Assembly (NCBI GenBank): GCA_007134085.1
Contig: SLLL01000209.1
Span: 1-37,221 of the forward strand
Reading direction: 5' to 3'
DNA length: 37,221 nucleotides
DNA from: Balneolaceae bacterium
GTDB lineage: Bacteria > Bacteroidota > Rhodothermia > Balneolales > Balneolaceae
Shown piece after piece: positions 23,702 through 31,810 of the stretch. Position 1 is the stretch's first letter. Each line of letters opens with the position of its first letter. The position numbers and the translations under genes are program-made. The notes below the pieces were generated by a model. The model ran no database searches. It was not told where the DNA came from and saw nothing but the letters and a program-made list of their open reading frames with translations.

Positions 23702-26539
23702 TTACTCTAACACCTCCATAACGCCCCGCATCAGTTCACCATGTCCGGGAAATGTGCAAATAAACTGATACCTGCCCGGAGTGGATGGAGCCGTAAATTC
23801 AAGGAGTTCACTTTCATTATGCCTAAGCAGACGGCTGGCAATCAAAATATCGGGGCTATCAGGTACAAATTGAAGCTCAAAACCCAGCCCGCCAAGGTCA
23901 ATGGCCATTTGGTAAACTTCATCAGCCTTTCCCGGTTCGGTAAACAGGATATTATGCGGCATAAAATCGGGATTATCAAATGTGAGGCGAACGGGCTGAT
24001 TGCTGCGAACGGTGAAACGTGCCACATCAAACCGCATCTGTTCTATAATGGCTCTGATTGTAAACTCCGCAATATCCTCATCGGAAAAATCGAGCTCCAT
24101 CCCGGCGCGGTCAAACGAATCGGCCAGTGGAATATCGGGGTCTGAATAATGGTGGGGCGAAATCAAAGCGGGGTCGCGTTCACTCCAAAACCACTCTACC
24201 TGTTCTGCAGCAATGCGCACATTCTCCTCCGGCGAATTGAGCAGATGATACAACAGTTCATGATTTTGCACATTATGCTGCTGATGAACCCAAAGCGCCT
24301 CAAGCAGGGGATGCGCATCATCAATATTATGTGGATCAAACTGATCAGCCCATTCCTGAACGGCTGAAATCACATCACCTGTATTTCTACCGCTCAGCTC
24401 TACCCGGACTCTGTGGCGAATGCTGTTATCGGGATGGTTTAGTAGCTCTAGTAAATTATCAATCGGCTCATTATAAATAGGAATTGGTTCGAGCAGCGGA
24501 CGATCTTCAGCCGTGACTCTGAAAATCCGGCCATGTGTATGATCTCTCATCGGGTCGCGAAGATTGTGCTGCATATGGCCAATGATGGCGTTGTGCCAGT
24601 CGCTAATGTAAAGCGCACCATCATTACCAACAACACCGTGAGTTGGCCTGAAGTTGGGATCTGTTGAATAGAAAAGGTCCGGCAGCTCTTCACCCCAAAC
24701 CATACCATCGTTGTAGGTCAAATCATATCGCTTTGCACCGAGGAACCCAATCACATTATAGATCAGAAAATTGTCTCTGAACTCTTCTGGAAAATGGCTT
24801 GTGGAAAGCACCTGATTCCCGGGAACGGGGCGCACCGTATGATCGAGCAGCGGACGTTTTTCGAAACGCCCTCCATCAAGATAAACCTGATGAGCCGTAC
24901 CCATAGTACCGTCTGTGATGAACAGGTTTCCCCACTTATCAAAACTGATGCCGTGCGGGTTGTAGATGTTTTCCACCACAAAATCGAACTCGAAGGTGCG
25001 GGGGTTGAAGCGATAGAGCCCCGAAACATCCGACTCCATATTTTTCCGCCACGGAGATTCTACATTGTTGAGATGAAACACCCCGCGCTGGTAATAGATC
25101 CAGCCATCAGGCCCGTAGATTACATTGTTTGCGGTGTGATGGGTATCTGCCGAATCGATAGCGCCCATCAGGCGGATGATAACATCGGCTTTATCATCTC
25201 CCGTGGTATCTTTCAGGAAAAGGATATCCGGCGCTGATACCACAATCACCCCGCCGTTCCAGAATTCGAAACCGGTAGGATTGTGGATCTTCGCAAACGT
25301 GGTGGACTTGTCTGCAACGCCATCTCCCGTGGTATCTTCGAGAATCAGCAGCCGGTCGCTCATCTCTTTCATTGGCTCCCATTTTGGATAGGTTGACCAT
25401 GCTGCAACCCAAATCCTGCCTTTGGCATCAACCTGCATCTGAACGGGATTTACCAGTTCAGGGAACATCTCTTCTGAAGCGAACAGATTGGCCTGCAATC
25501 CATCAGCGAGGGTAAGTTTTTGCAACGATTCTTCACCGCTGAGATAGGTTGCATCACCGGTAAAATTGGTTTCAACCGGAGTGGGTGGAGGTACGTTGCT
25601 GTCATCAACAGTTTTTTCATTTCCTCGAGCTTTTACCCAGATAACTTGGTCGCGATTGGCGGTCATCACATCGAGCATTATAAGTTCATGTTGCAAGGTT
25701 TCGTAGTTGCCGTGAAGTTCGGCCCGCCCGCCCCAAACATCATTACCGCTGGTGGCACGGTATCGGTTAAACCAGTGCCAGTTTTTATTAAGTACAGCTT
25801 CGCGGATGCTGGCAATTCTGTTGCCACGCATCCGGGGTAAACCACCAAAAAGATCCTCCACAATAATCTGCGAAATTTGTCGGTTTCCCTCCGCTGAGAG
25901 ATGCACGCCATTAATGGTTAACGGTTCACGGGCTTGCATGTACAAACGTTGCGAGGCGTGGAAGAGGTCAACGAACGGGATATCATAATTATCTGACACC
26001 TCCTGCATTACATTCGTGATAGCTAGCAGGCGCTGATTATTCTCTATGCCATCAGGCAGGTTTGGATCGTTCAGGTTCTCATGGGCAATTGGGGAGAAGA
26101 GCACTATTTTTGGTTCGGTTTCACCATTGTAGCTCTGACTGCGGGTATGCTCAATCCAGGCGATGAGGTGTGCGCGGAACTCTTCAGGCCTGTCATCAAA
26201 AGATTCGTTGTAGCCAAACATGGCAAATATCACATCAGCCTCAACTCGGGTAAGGTGAGAATCGCTGTCGCCAAAATTTTCGTGTGCCCTTGGACGATGG
26301 TGGATCTGATCACCCGTAAAACCAAGATTTCGAATCACAAGATTGTGTTCGGGGTGAGCTGCGTGGATGTAGGTTTCAAGCCAACCGTCGTGCTGCATTC
26401 TATCAGCCAGCGAGTTGCCAATGATAGCGATGGAGTCACCTTCTTGGAGCTCAATTTTTTTCTCAGGTGTGCATCCTGTAGTCCAGAGAATTATCAGAAA
26501 AAGAATTACAGCAGAGAAAGTGAAGCGGGAATAGATCAT
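23702..26539 (-). CDS. Lipoprotein fusion: SGNH hydrolase, soluble-dehydrogenase-like propeller and azurin-like cupredoxin
   Basis: A 945-residue lipoprotein; start chosen at 26539 (MIYSRFTFSAVILFL...TTGC, Cys23), though the frame opens ten codons earlier. An SGNH/GDSL esterase-like domain follows (IAIIGNSLADRM, Ser43; later NGVHLSAEGN, with Asn where Asp is usual before the His). From about 335 a membrane-bound-dehydrogenase-type beta-propeller appears (LFASEEMFPELVNPVQMQVD, VAAWSTYPKWEP, RLLILEDTTGDGVADK, YNPHGISFDKWGNLFITDG, ALYISDWHNAIIGHMQHN), then a HEAT-like helical stretch. The C-terminus is a cupredoxin: His862, Cys928, His933, Met937, with exactly azurin's H-C-H-M spacing. No CxxCH haem motif exists. 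An extracytoplasmic sugar oxidase/esterase passing electrons to copper is inferred; the substrate is unknown. Confidence 0.85.
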   Translation of the reverse strand: MIYSRFTFSAVILFLIILWTTGCTPEKKIELQEGDSIAIIGNSLADRMQHDGWLETYIHAAHPEHNLVIRNLGFTGDQIHHRPRAHENFGDSDSHLTRVEADVIFAMFGYNESFDDRPEEFRAHLIAWIEHTRSQSYNGETEPKIVLFSPIAHENLNDPNLPDGIENNQRLLAITNVMQEVSDNYDIPFVDLFHASQRLYMQAREPLTINGVHLSAEGNRQISQIIVEDLFGGLPRMRGNRIASIREAVLNKNWHWFNRYRATSGNDVWGGRAELHGNYETLQHELIMLDVMTANRDQVIWVKARGNEKTVDDSNVPPPTPVETNFTGDATYLSGEESLQKLTLADGLQANLFASEEMFPELVNPVQMQVDAKGRIWVAAWSTYPKWEPMKEMSDRLLILEDTTGDGVADKSTTFAKIHNPTGFEFWNGGVIVVSAPDILFLKDTTGDDKADVIIRLMGAIDSADTHHTANNVIYGPDGWIYYQRGVFHLNNVESPWRKNMESDVSGLYRFNPRTFEFDFVVENIYNPHGISFDKWGNLFITDGTMGTAHQVYLDGGRFEKRPLLDHTVRPVPGNQVLSTSHFPEEFRDNFLIYNVIGFLGAKRYDLTYNDGMVWGEELPDLFYSTDPNFRPTHGVVGNDGALYISDWHNAIIGHMQHNLRDPMRDHTHGRIFRVTAEDRPLLEPIPIYNEPIDNLLELLNHPDNSIRHRVRVELSGRNTGDVISAVQEWADQFDPHNIDDAHPLLEALWVHQQHNVQNHELLYHLLNSPEENVRIAAEQVEWFWSERDPALISPHHYSDPDIPLADSFDRAGMELDFSDEDIAEFTIRAIIEQMRFDVARFTVRSNQPVRLTFDNPDFMPHNILFTEPGKADEVYQMAIDLGGLGFELQFVPDSPDILIASRLLRHNESELLEFTAPSTPGRYQFICTFPGHGELMRGVMEVLE

Positions 26540-26569
26540 GGTAAACAAAAAAGGTGGATTGGGTTGCAT

Positions 26570-27049
26570 GAATAAGCAACGAGATTAGGGAATTTCATCA
26601 CGGCATTCAACAGTTGATAAAGAGTAGTCACAACGATATTAATTTATACATCACTAAGATCCATCATTAAATATTATTTTAGTTTTTTGGATAAATAGGG
26701 AAGGAAATTAACAGATAAAAAGTGTTCGACCTTGAATCAATTGACGGGTACAGGGTATTTTCAGCGGCGCGTGGCAGCATTTTTTACCGGCTCGAACTTT
26801 AATAGATATTTAGAATGTTGTGGATCATTAAAATGATGCCGCGTCGATGAAAAACCCGCCGGCAATTGATTCGCAGTCTTGATTTTTTGGTACTTTTGCA
26901 TCAAGGCAAAAGTACAAGAAGTTACAAGGGAGGTAAGATATTTCTATATGAAAATAATGAGTGTTAGTACTCTTAATGCAGAGCAGATACTTCATGAAAT
27001 GTTTATTCAAAGAGTCTATCTTTACTGGCCTGTAATTTGAACAACCATC
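26570..27049. other. 480-base gene-free region upstream of MFS gene
   Basis: Apart from a hairpin at 26890-26915 I see no feature. A 60-codon minus-strand frame has no coding character. Promoters for the divergent copper/propeller gene and the MFS gene must lie here. Confidence 0.4.
26890..26915. repeat. Perfect 10-bp inverted repeat (GTACTTTTGC/GCAAAAGTAC)
   Basis: GTACTTTTGC (26890-26899), loop ATCAAG, GCAAAAGTAC (26906-26915). It is preceded by TCTTGATTTTTTG. Phrases of this kind (a KTTTTGC-AAGGCAAAA hairpin) are recalled as common intergenic repeats in Bacteroidota; it may also be a leader hairpin of the MFS gene 134 bases on. Confidence 0.65.
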
Positions 27050-28312
27050 ATGAATAAACCTGCCCTTGCTACCGTGTTTCTGGTAGTGGTGATCGATCTT
27101 CTCGGTTTTGGAATTGTATTGCCACTGCTGCCTTTCTACGCGCAGGAATTTGCCGCATCGGCCGTGATGATCGGCCTGCTTTACAGTGTCTATTCGTTTA
27201 TGCAGCTCATTTTTTCGCCAATATGGGGTAGTTGGTCCGACAGAATTGGCCGCCGCCCCATCATGCTGCTTAGCACATTCGGTGCAGTGATTGCCTACAT
27301 CATTTTTGGGCTGGCCGAGTCGCTAGGTGTACTTTTCTTTTCACGGGTAATTGCTGGAATGATGGGCGGAAACATATCCACAGCACAAGCTTACATAGCC
27401 GATATAACGGATAGCGAAAACCGTGCCCGTGGCATGGGGCTTATCGGGGCGGCATTTGGAATTGGGTTTGTAGTTGGGCCTGCAAGTGCCACGGCGCTAA
27501 TTCATCCCACTTTTCATGAATTAGTTGCCAATGCCGGTTTTGTTCAGTTTGCCGAATGGATGGGGGAAAACCGTTTTGCCCTGCCCGGCTTTTTTGCTGC
27601 ATTTTTGTCGCTCTGCAGTTTTATGATGGTGATGTTTCTGCTGCCCGAAACAGTGGATACATCTAAAGCGAAGGCTGCTGCATTCAGGCGCCCGAGTGTA
27701 TTCACGCCAAGATTCTGGAGGCTGCTGAAAGAGCAGAAAGGAAAATCTTCAAGAGGGTATCTCATTCCGCTTGTTATCGGTTTCTTTTTGCTGTCGTTTG
27801 GTGAATCAAGCCTTTATAGTTCATTCCCGCTCTTTGCCGAGGGCGAGCTGAATATGACGGCAGAACAGGTTGGCGTTCAGTTTTTCTACATCGGGATAAT
27901 AGCAGTTGTTGTGCAGGGCTTTTTAATTAAGCCGCTCACAAACCGGTTTGCCGAGGAGAAGCTCTTTATGGTAGGCAATGTGCTGATGGTAATTGGCCTC
28001 GGCTTAATACCATTTGCGCACAACACGCTAACACTGGCACTATTTCTCGGTTTGATGGCGCTTGGTAAAAGCCTCAATTCACCCACCATTACAAGCCTTA
28101 TCTCGAAAGAAGCGGATGAAGATAATGTAGGCGCAGTGATGGGGGCGGCACAAGGCCTCTCGGGTCTTGGACGCATGATTGGCCCAACCTGGGGAGGAGC
28201 GCTGTTTGCTGTTTACTTTGGGTTGCCGTTTGGTGCTACTGCCCTTATTGTTGCCACCACCATCTGGATTGCAATTGGGCTGATGAAAAAAGAGAGTTCA
28301 GCCCGCCAGTAA
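27050..28312 (+). CDS. MFS transporter of the DHA1/TCR-like drug:H+ antiporter type
   Basis: A 420-residue inner-membrane protein with about twelve hydrophobic segments. The N-terminal VVVIDLLGFGIVLPLLPFY is typical of DHA1 exporters, motif A reads GSWSDRIGRRPIMLLS between helices 2 and 3, and motif C lies in LIGAAFGIGFVVGPA in helix 5. A middle cytoplasmic loop (KAKAAAFRRPSVFTPRFWRLLKEQKGK) separates the halves. Family relatives include tetracycline exporters, but nothing here proves a drug substrate and many environmental members export unrelated metabolites. It stands alone: long spacer upstream and 119 bases to serA-like gene downstream. Confidence 0.93.
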   Translation: MNKPALATVFLVVVIDLLGFGIVLPLLPFYAQEFAASAVMIGLLYSVYSFMQLIFSPIWGSWSDRIGRRPIMLLSTFGAVIAYIIFGLAESLGVLFFSRVIAGMMGGNISTAQAYIADITDSENRARGMGLIGAAFGIGFVVGPASATALIHPTFHELVANAGFVQFAEWMGENRFALPGFFAAFLSLCSFMMVMFLLPETVDTSKAKAAAFRRPSVFTPRFWRLLKEQKGKSSRGYLIPLVIGFFLLSFGESSLYSSFPLFAEGELNMTAEQVGVQFFYIGIIAVVVQGFLIKPLTNRFAEEKLFMVGNVLMVIGLGLIPFAHNTLTLALFLGLMALGKSLNSPTITSLISKEADEDNVGAVMGAAQGLSGLGRMIGPTWGGALFAVYFGLPFGATALIVATTIWIAIGLMKKESSARQ

Positions 28313-28431
28313 GAATGGTTTATCACTTGCCAGCCATTCGGAAAGCTCACATTAACTCTTTGTTACACATTTCAGGATGAATACAGGTTTCTGTACCTTT
28401 CATAAATGTCATATAACTAAATAGTAGAAAA

Positions 28432-29634
28432 ATGAGAGTATATATTGCAGATAAACTACCCGATGAAGCTGTAAGCCAGCTCAATAAATTAAAACAGGAT
28501 GTTATATCGAACCCAAAAGCCACTTCCTCCGAACTTGATGCCGGGGTAGGCCAGGCGCAGGTTTTGATCGTCCGGTCAACGGTGGTGAGTGAGAGCTGCA
28601 TTAAAAACAGCCCGGAGTTAAGCCTGATTATTCGAGCAGGTGCTGGGGTAAACAACATCGATATGGATGCCGCAAGCAGTATGGGCATCTACGTGGCAAA
28701 CTGTCCGGGACAGAATTCCATCGCTGTGGCAGAGCTTGCTATGGGGCTCATTCTGTCGTTAGACCGGTTTATTGCAGATAATGTATCTGATTTCCGGGCT
28801 GGCCATTGGAACAAAGCTGCGTTCAGTAAAGCAGATGGTATTTATGGAAAAGTGTTGGGTGTGATTGGCACAGGACAAATCGGGCGCGAACTTATTAAAC
28901 GTGCACAGGCTTTTGGAATGCCGGTTGTGGCATGGTCGCGCTCACTGACAGATGAACTGGCCGAAGAGCTCGACATTGAACGGGCAGGAAGCATCAAAGA
29001 GGTTGCGGAGAAGTGTGATGTTTTATCTATACATCTTGCGCAAAATGAGCATACAAAAGGGATTATTTCAAAAGAAGTGCTCGCTTCGTTAAAAGATGGC
29101 GCAATGGTTATCAATACATCGCGTGCCGGTGTGATTGATGAAGAGGCACTTTTCGAGGAGCTGAAGGCGGGCAGGCTCCGTGCCGGGCTCGATGTATTCA
29201 GCGACGAGCCGGAGTTTAAAGAGGGAGAATTTACATCCCGCTTCCAGGATCTGAAGAATGTGTACATCACCCATCACACGGGTGCAAGTACAACCCAGGC
29301 GCAGCTTGCAGTTGCCAATGACGCCGTGGATATTGTTCGCGGTTATGTGCAGGAGGGCCATGTTCGTAACTGGATTAACCGATGCGGCCAGACCGAGGCA
29401 CCATGGCAGCTTGTGGTACGCCATTTTGATAAGCCGGGTGTAATTGCCAACGTGATGACAGAGCTGAAAAAAGCCGATATCAATGCACAGGAGCTCACCA
29501 ATGTTATATTTGATGGAAAACGAACAGCCTGCTGTACTATTCAGCTTGCTTCAAAGCCATCCGATGAAATGATGGAGAGTATTCGCACCCGCCAGGATGA
29601 GGTGATTAGTGCAACACTGCTTCCGCGGATGTAA
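28432..29634 (+). CDS. serA: D-3-phosphoglycerate dehydrogenase-like 2-hydroxyacid dehydrogenase with C-terminal ACT-like domain
   Basis: Oxidises 3-phosphoglycerate to 3-phosphohydroxypyruvate with NAD, opening serine synthesis. The 400-residue protein has RAGAGVNNIDMDAASSMGI, the Rossmann motif GVIGTGQIGREL (143-154), Arg231 in NTSRAGVIDEEAL, Glu259 in SDEPEF and His282 in HHTGASTTQAQ, the catalytic Arg-Glu-His set. After about 320 an ACT-like segment (RHFDKPGVIANVMTELKKADINAQEL) would allow serine feedback. Architecture is the E. coli SerA type rather than the long type with an extra domain. The isolated position, without serC or serB, leaves a small chance of another 2-hydroxyacid substrate. 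Confidence 0.9.
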   Translation: MRVYIADKLPDEAVSQLNKLKQDVISNPKATSSELDAGVGQAQVLIVRSTVVSESCIKNSPELSLIIRAGAGVNNIDMDAASSMGIYVANCPGQNSIAVAELAMGLILSLDRFIADNVSDFRAGHWNKAAFSKADGIYGKVLGVIGTGQIGRELIKRAQAFGMPVVAWSRSLTDELAEELDIERAGSIKEVAEKCDVLSIHLAQNEHTKGIISKEVLASLKDGAMVINTSRAGVIDEEALFEELKAGRLRAGLDVFSDEPEFKEGEFTSRFQDLKNVYITHHTGASTTQAQLAVANDAVDIVRGYVQEGHVRNWINRCGQTEAPWQLVVRHFDKPGVIANVMTELKKADINAQELTNVIFDGKRTACCTIQLASKPSDEMMESIRTRQDEVISATLLPRM

Positions 29635-29710
29635 TTGATTTGGAGGTAGGTTAATTGAGGATTTTTTCCAGTATTTCAGGTAAGATGCCTTAGTAAATTG
29701 TAACAACCGC

Positions 29711-29733
29711 TCCCGATACAAAACATATCGGGA
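29711..29733. terminator. Hairpin between convergent serA-like and LytM genes
   Basis: TCCCGATA (29711-29718), loop CAAAACA, TATCGGGA (29726-29733): a perfect 8-bp stem 77 bases after the serA-like stop, between converging genes. No T-run follows, so it is at best a bidirectional or Rho-assisted terminator. Confidence 0.45.
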
Positions 29734-29795
29734 CAGGCTAATGGCGCGAAGAAGCGCAAAGGTATTTTGAACCAGATTTGGGATTTTGGCGAATA

Positions 29796-31052
29796 CTATG
29801 GTTGCGGGCTCTGAAGCCACGTTTCTGGGTTAACCATACGGCTGCCTTCACCAATAAGGAAGAAGAGAACAGGCCCGCGGATGGAGTTGGAATCACCGGA
29901 AAGGCCAATGATATCTCCTTTTCGGAGTACCTGATTTCGGCGGACAAAAATATCGCTGAGATTGCCATACGCGCTGTTATACCCTCCGTGATTTACAAAA
30001 ACAACATCACCGTAACCGGTCATGTTTTGAATTCCATAAACATAACCATCACTTACAACCTGAACATTCGATCGTGGGCTGGTTGAAATATCTATCCCAA
30101 GATTTTGTGTACGGGTGTTATAAACAGGGTGAATTCGCTCACCAAACCGCTCGGTAATGGTGCCATTCGCTACCGGCCAGGGAAGCTGGCCACGCTGTTC
30201 CCGAAATTGCGCCTCGAACTGGTTGATCTCATCCTCACTTACGGCAATTTCCCTGCGGATAACTTCAGCACCGGAGGCTTCTGCACGGCGTAGCCGTTCC
30301 ATTTCCCTAAGAAGGTTCTCCATGGTTGATTGCAGGTTGTCGCGCTGTTGCTGTGATTGATTTCTGCGCTGCTCAAGGCTCGAGATATCACCTTGCAATG
30401 TCTGCACTATGCGTTGTTGCTGTTGCTGCTGCCCTTCGAGATTGGTTGTTTCCCGCCGGATGGATGCAAGCGACTGCTCATTGCGGGCGCGGCTTGCTTC
30501 AAGATCGCGTTTTGTTTGTTCGAGGCGGGCTTGTGTTTGCTCAATTTCTTCAACTTGCCCCTGCAGGTGTTCATTGAATTGAGCCAGGTAGTACGAACGT
30601 ATCATCAATTGGTTAAAAGATGTTGCCGTGAGAAGCAGTGCAAGTTCTGTAGTTCGCCCGTGTTTGTAAAGATAGATAAGTGTTTCCTGATACTGCTCGA
30701 TCAGATCAGCAAGCCGGCGTTCAAGCTGAGCCAGATTTCTTTCGATTAGCTCTGTCTCCTCAGCGATCTGATTCTGCTCGCGGTTCATCTGCCGCAAGCG
30801 CTCTCTCTGAAGGGAGATAATGCGATTTAGTTCTTCGAATTGTCTGTAAATCTCATCGTACTCCTGAGATACTTCATCAAGGCGGGTGGTTAAACTTTCT
30901 ATCTGGCGATCCAGATTTTCAATTTGAGAGCGGGTGGATTGTTGCCTTTCAAGCAGCTGAGACCGCAGCTGATCGTACGATGTTTGCCCTGTGGCCGCAT
31001 CAGCCAAAAAGAGAAGAAAAACCGATAGGATTAAGAGAGACTGTTTAATCAT
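29796..31052 (-). CDS. EnvC-like murein hydrolase activator: coiled coil plus degenerate LytM (M23) domain
   Basis: A signal peptide (MIKQSLLILSVFLLFLADAATGQ) precedes a long coiled coil, about 25-280, very rich in Gln, Glu and Arg with heptads, then a LytM fold from ~292 (ITERFGERIHPVYNT). The catalytic zinc residues are gone: the usual HxGxD reads NLGID, the HLS of YxHLS reads YGNLS, and the HLHFE strand reads VLFFLI. This matches EnvC-type proteins, which activate cell-wall amidases instead of cutting peptidoglycan themselves. It follows the DUF4292 gene with an ATGA overlap. A role in cell separation or wall remodelling, in the periplasm, is inferred. It is not an active endopeptidase as far as the motifs show. 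Confidence 0.9.
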   Translation of the reverse strand: MIKQSLLILSVFLLFLADAATGQTSYDQLRSQLLERQQSTRSQIENLDRQIESLTTRLDEVSQEYDEIYRQFEELNRIISLQRERLRQMNREQNQIAEETELIERNLAQLERRLADLIEQYQETLIYLYKHGRTTELALLLTATSFNQLMIRSYYLAQFNEHLQGQVEEIEQTQARLEQTKRDLEASRARNEQSLASIRRETTNLEGQQQQQQRIVQTLQGDISSLEQRRNQSQQQRDNLQSTMENLLREMERLRRAEASGAEVIRREIAVSEDEINQFEAQFREQRGQLPWPVANGTITERFGERIHPVYNTRTQNLGIDISTSPRSNVQVVSDGYVYGIQNMTGYGDVVFVNHGGYNSAYGNLSDIFVRRNQVLRKGDIIGLSGDSNSIRGPVLFFLIGEGSRMVNPETWLQSPQP

Positions 31053-31810
31053 GGCCTGTTAATGGGAACGTCGTCGGGCAGAACGATTGAAAGTTCGGGA
31101 AGTTCTGTGTTCACATCAAGCCGCTGCACTAATAAAGCCGCACGCGACTCCCCATCCCGGCTGTAAATGGTAATTCGCCGGGGCAGGCGGAAGCCTTCAA
31201 TGGTTCCATATCCATCATATTCAATGCGGCTGTACGGGGCACTATAATTTTCGATTGCATGTACAACTTCAAGAATGGTTCCGTTTGCCTTGCTGATATT
31301 CAGAATGGTACGATTTGTGAGAAGCGCAACAAAGGTATCTCTGTCATCAAAAATCTGCTCAACATCAGCAGCCTCGAAGGTATAATTAATGAGGTCGAGA
31401 ATGTTGATGGAGGCGATGGATCCCACACTGCTGAGGCGGCCATCACGCAGCGGCACTTTTTCAGCGATTCTGTCGATGCGATTGTAGATGAGCAGCGAAT
31501 CTGTATCCACGTAAATTTGCCCCCCCTCAATACCAACACTGTTCCGTACAGTGATAAGGCTTTCATTTCTGTTTGATTGAAACTGCAGGGTAACCCGTTC
31601 GCTGTTTCCCGGCTCGCTAACAATAGCGCGCCCGCTGCCTGAAATGGTGATCAGTGTTTCTGAATAGTTTGGAACCAGAGCCACAAGTTCATCAGCCGTC
31701 AGGCCTGCCGGCTCCAAACCTTCAAATGTGGTTAAACCCCTGGTAGTGCTGCATGCCGATACAATCAGCAGTAGAAAAAAAAGTACCGGTATCTGTTGGG
31801 ATAATTTCAA
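31049..31810 (-). CDS. DUF4292 lipoprotein with TTG start
   Basis: The 253-residue protein has a lipoprotein signal (KLSQQIPVLFFLLLIVSAC, Cys20) and a beta-rich body (LITISGSGRAIVSEPGNSERVTLQFQ..., LLIYNRIDRIAEKV, FRLPRRITIYSRDGESRAALLVQRLDV) that fits DUF4292, a LolA/LolB-like fold found in Bacteroidota. The start codon is TTG at 31810, overlapping the TPR gene stop as TTGA; no ATG precedes the lipobox, so the signal peptide requires this start. It also overlaps the LytM gene by ATGA. TPR, DUF4292 and LytM genes occur in this order in other members of the group. An outer-membrane or envelope-assembly role is a guess. Confidence 0.88.
   Translation of the reverse strand: MKLSQQIPVLFFLLLIVSACSTTRGLTTFEGLEPAGLTADELVALVPNYSETLITISGSGRAIVSEPGNSERVTLQFQSNRNESLITVRNSVGIEGGQIYVDTDSLLIYNRIDRIAEKVPLRDGRLSSVGSIASINILDLINYTFEAADVEQIFDDRDTFVALLTNRTILNISKANGTILEVVHAIENYSAPYSRIEYDGYGTIEGFRLPRRITIYSRDGESRAALLVQRLDVNTELPELSIVLPDDVPINRP

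Noticed and set aside
27050-28312. Tetracycline resistance gene
   Set aside because: The fold is shared by many DHA1 exporters; no substrate-specific feature, adjacent tetR-type regulator or mobile element is present.
29796-31052. Active M23 zinc endopeptidase
   Set aside because: None of the three zinc-site motifs retains its histidines; the coiled coil plus dead LytM fold fits an EnvC-type activator.
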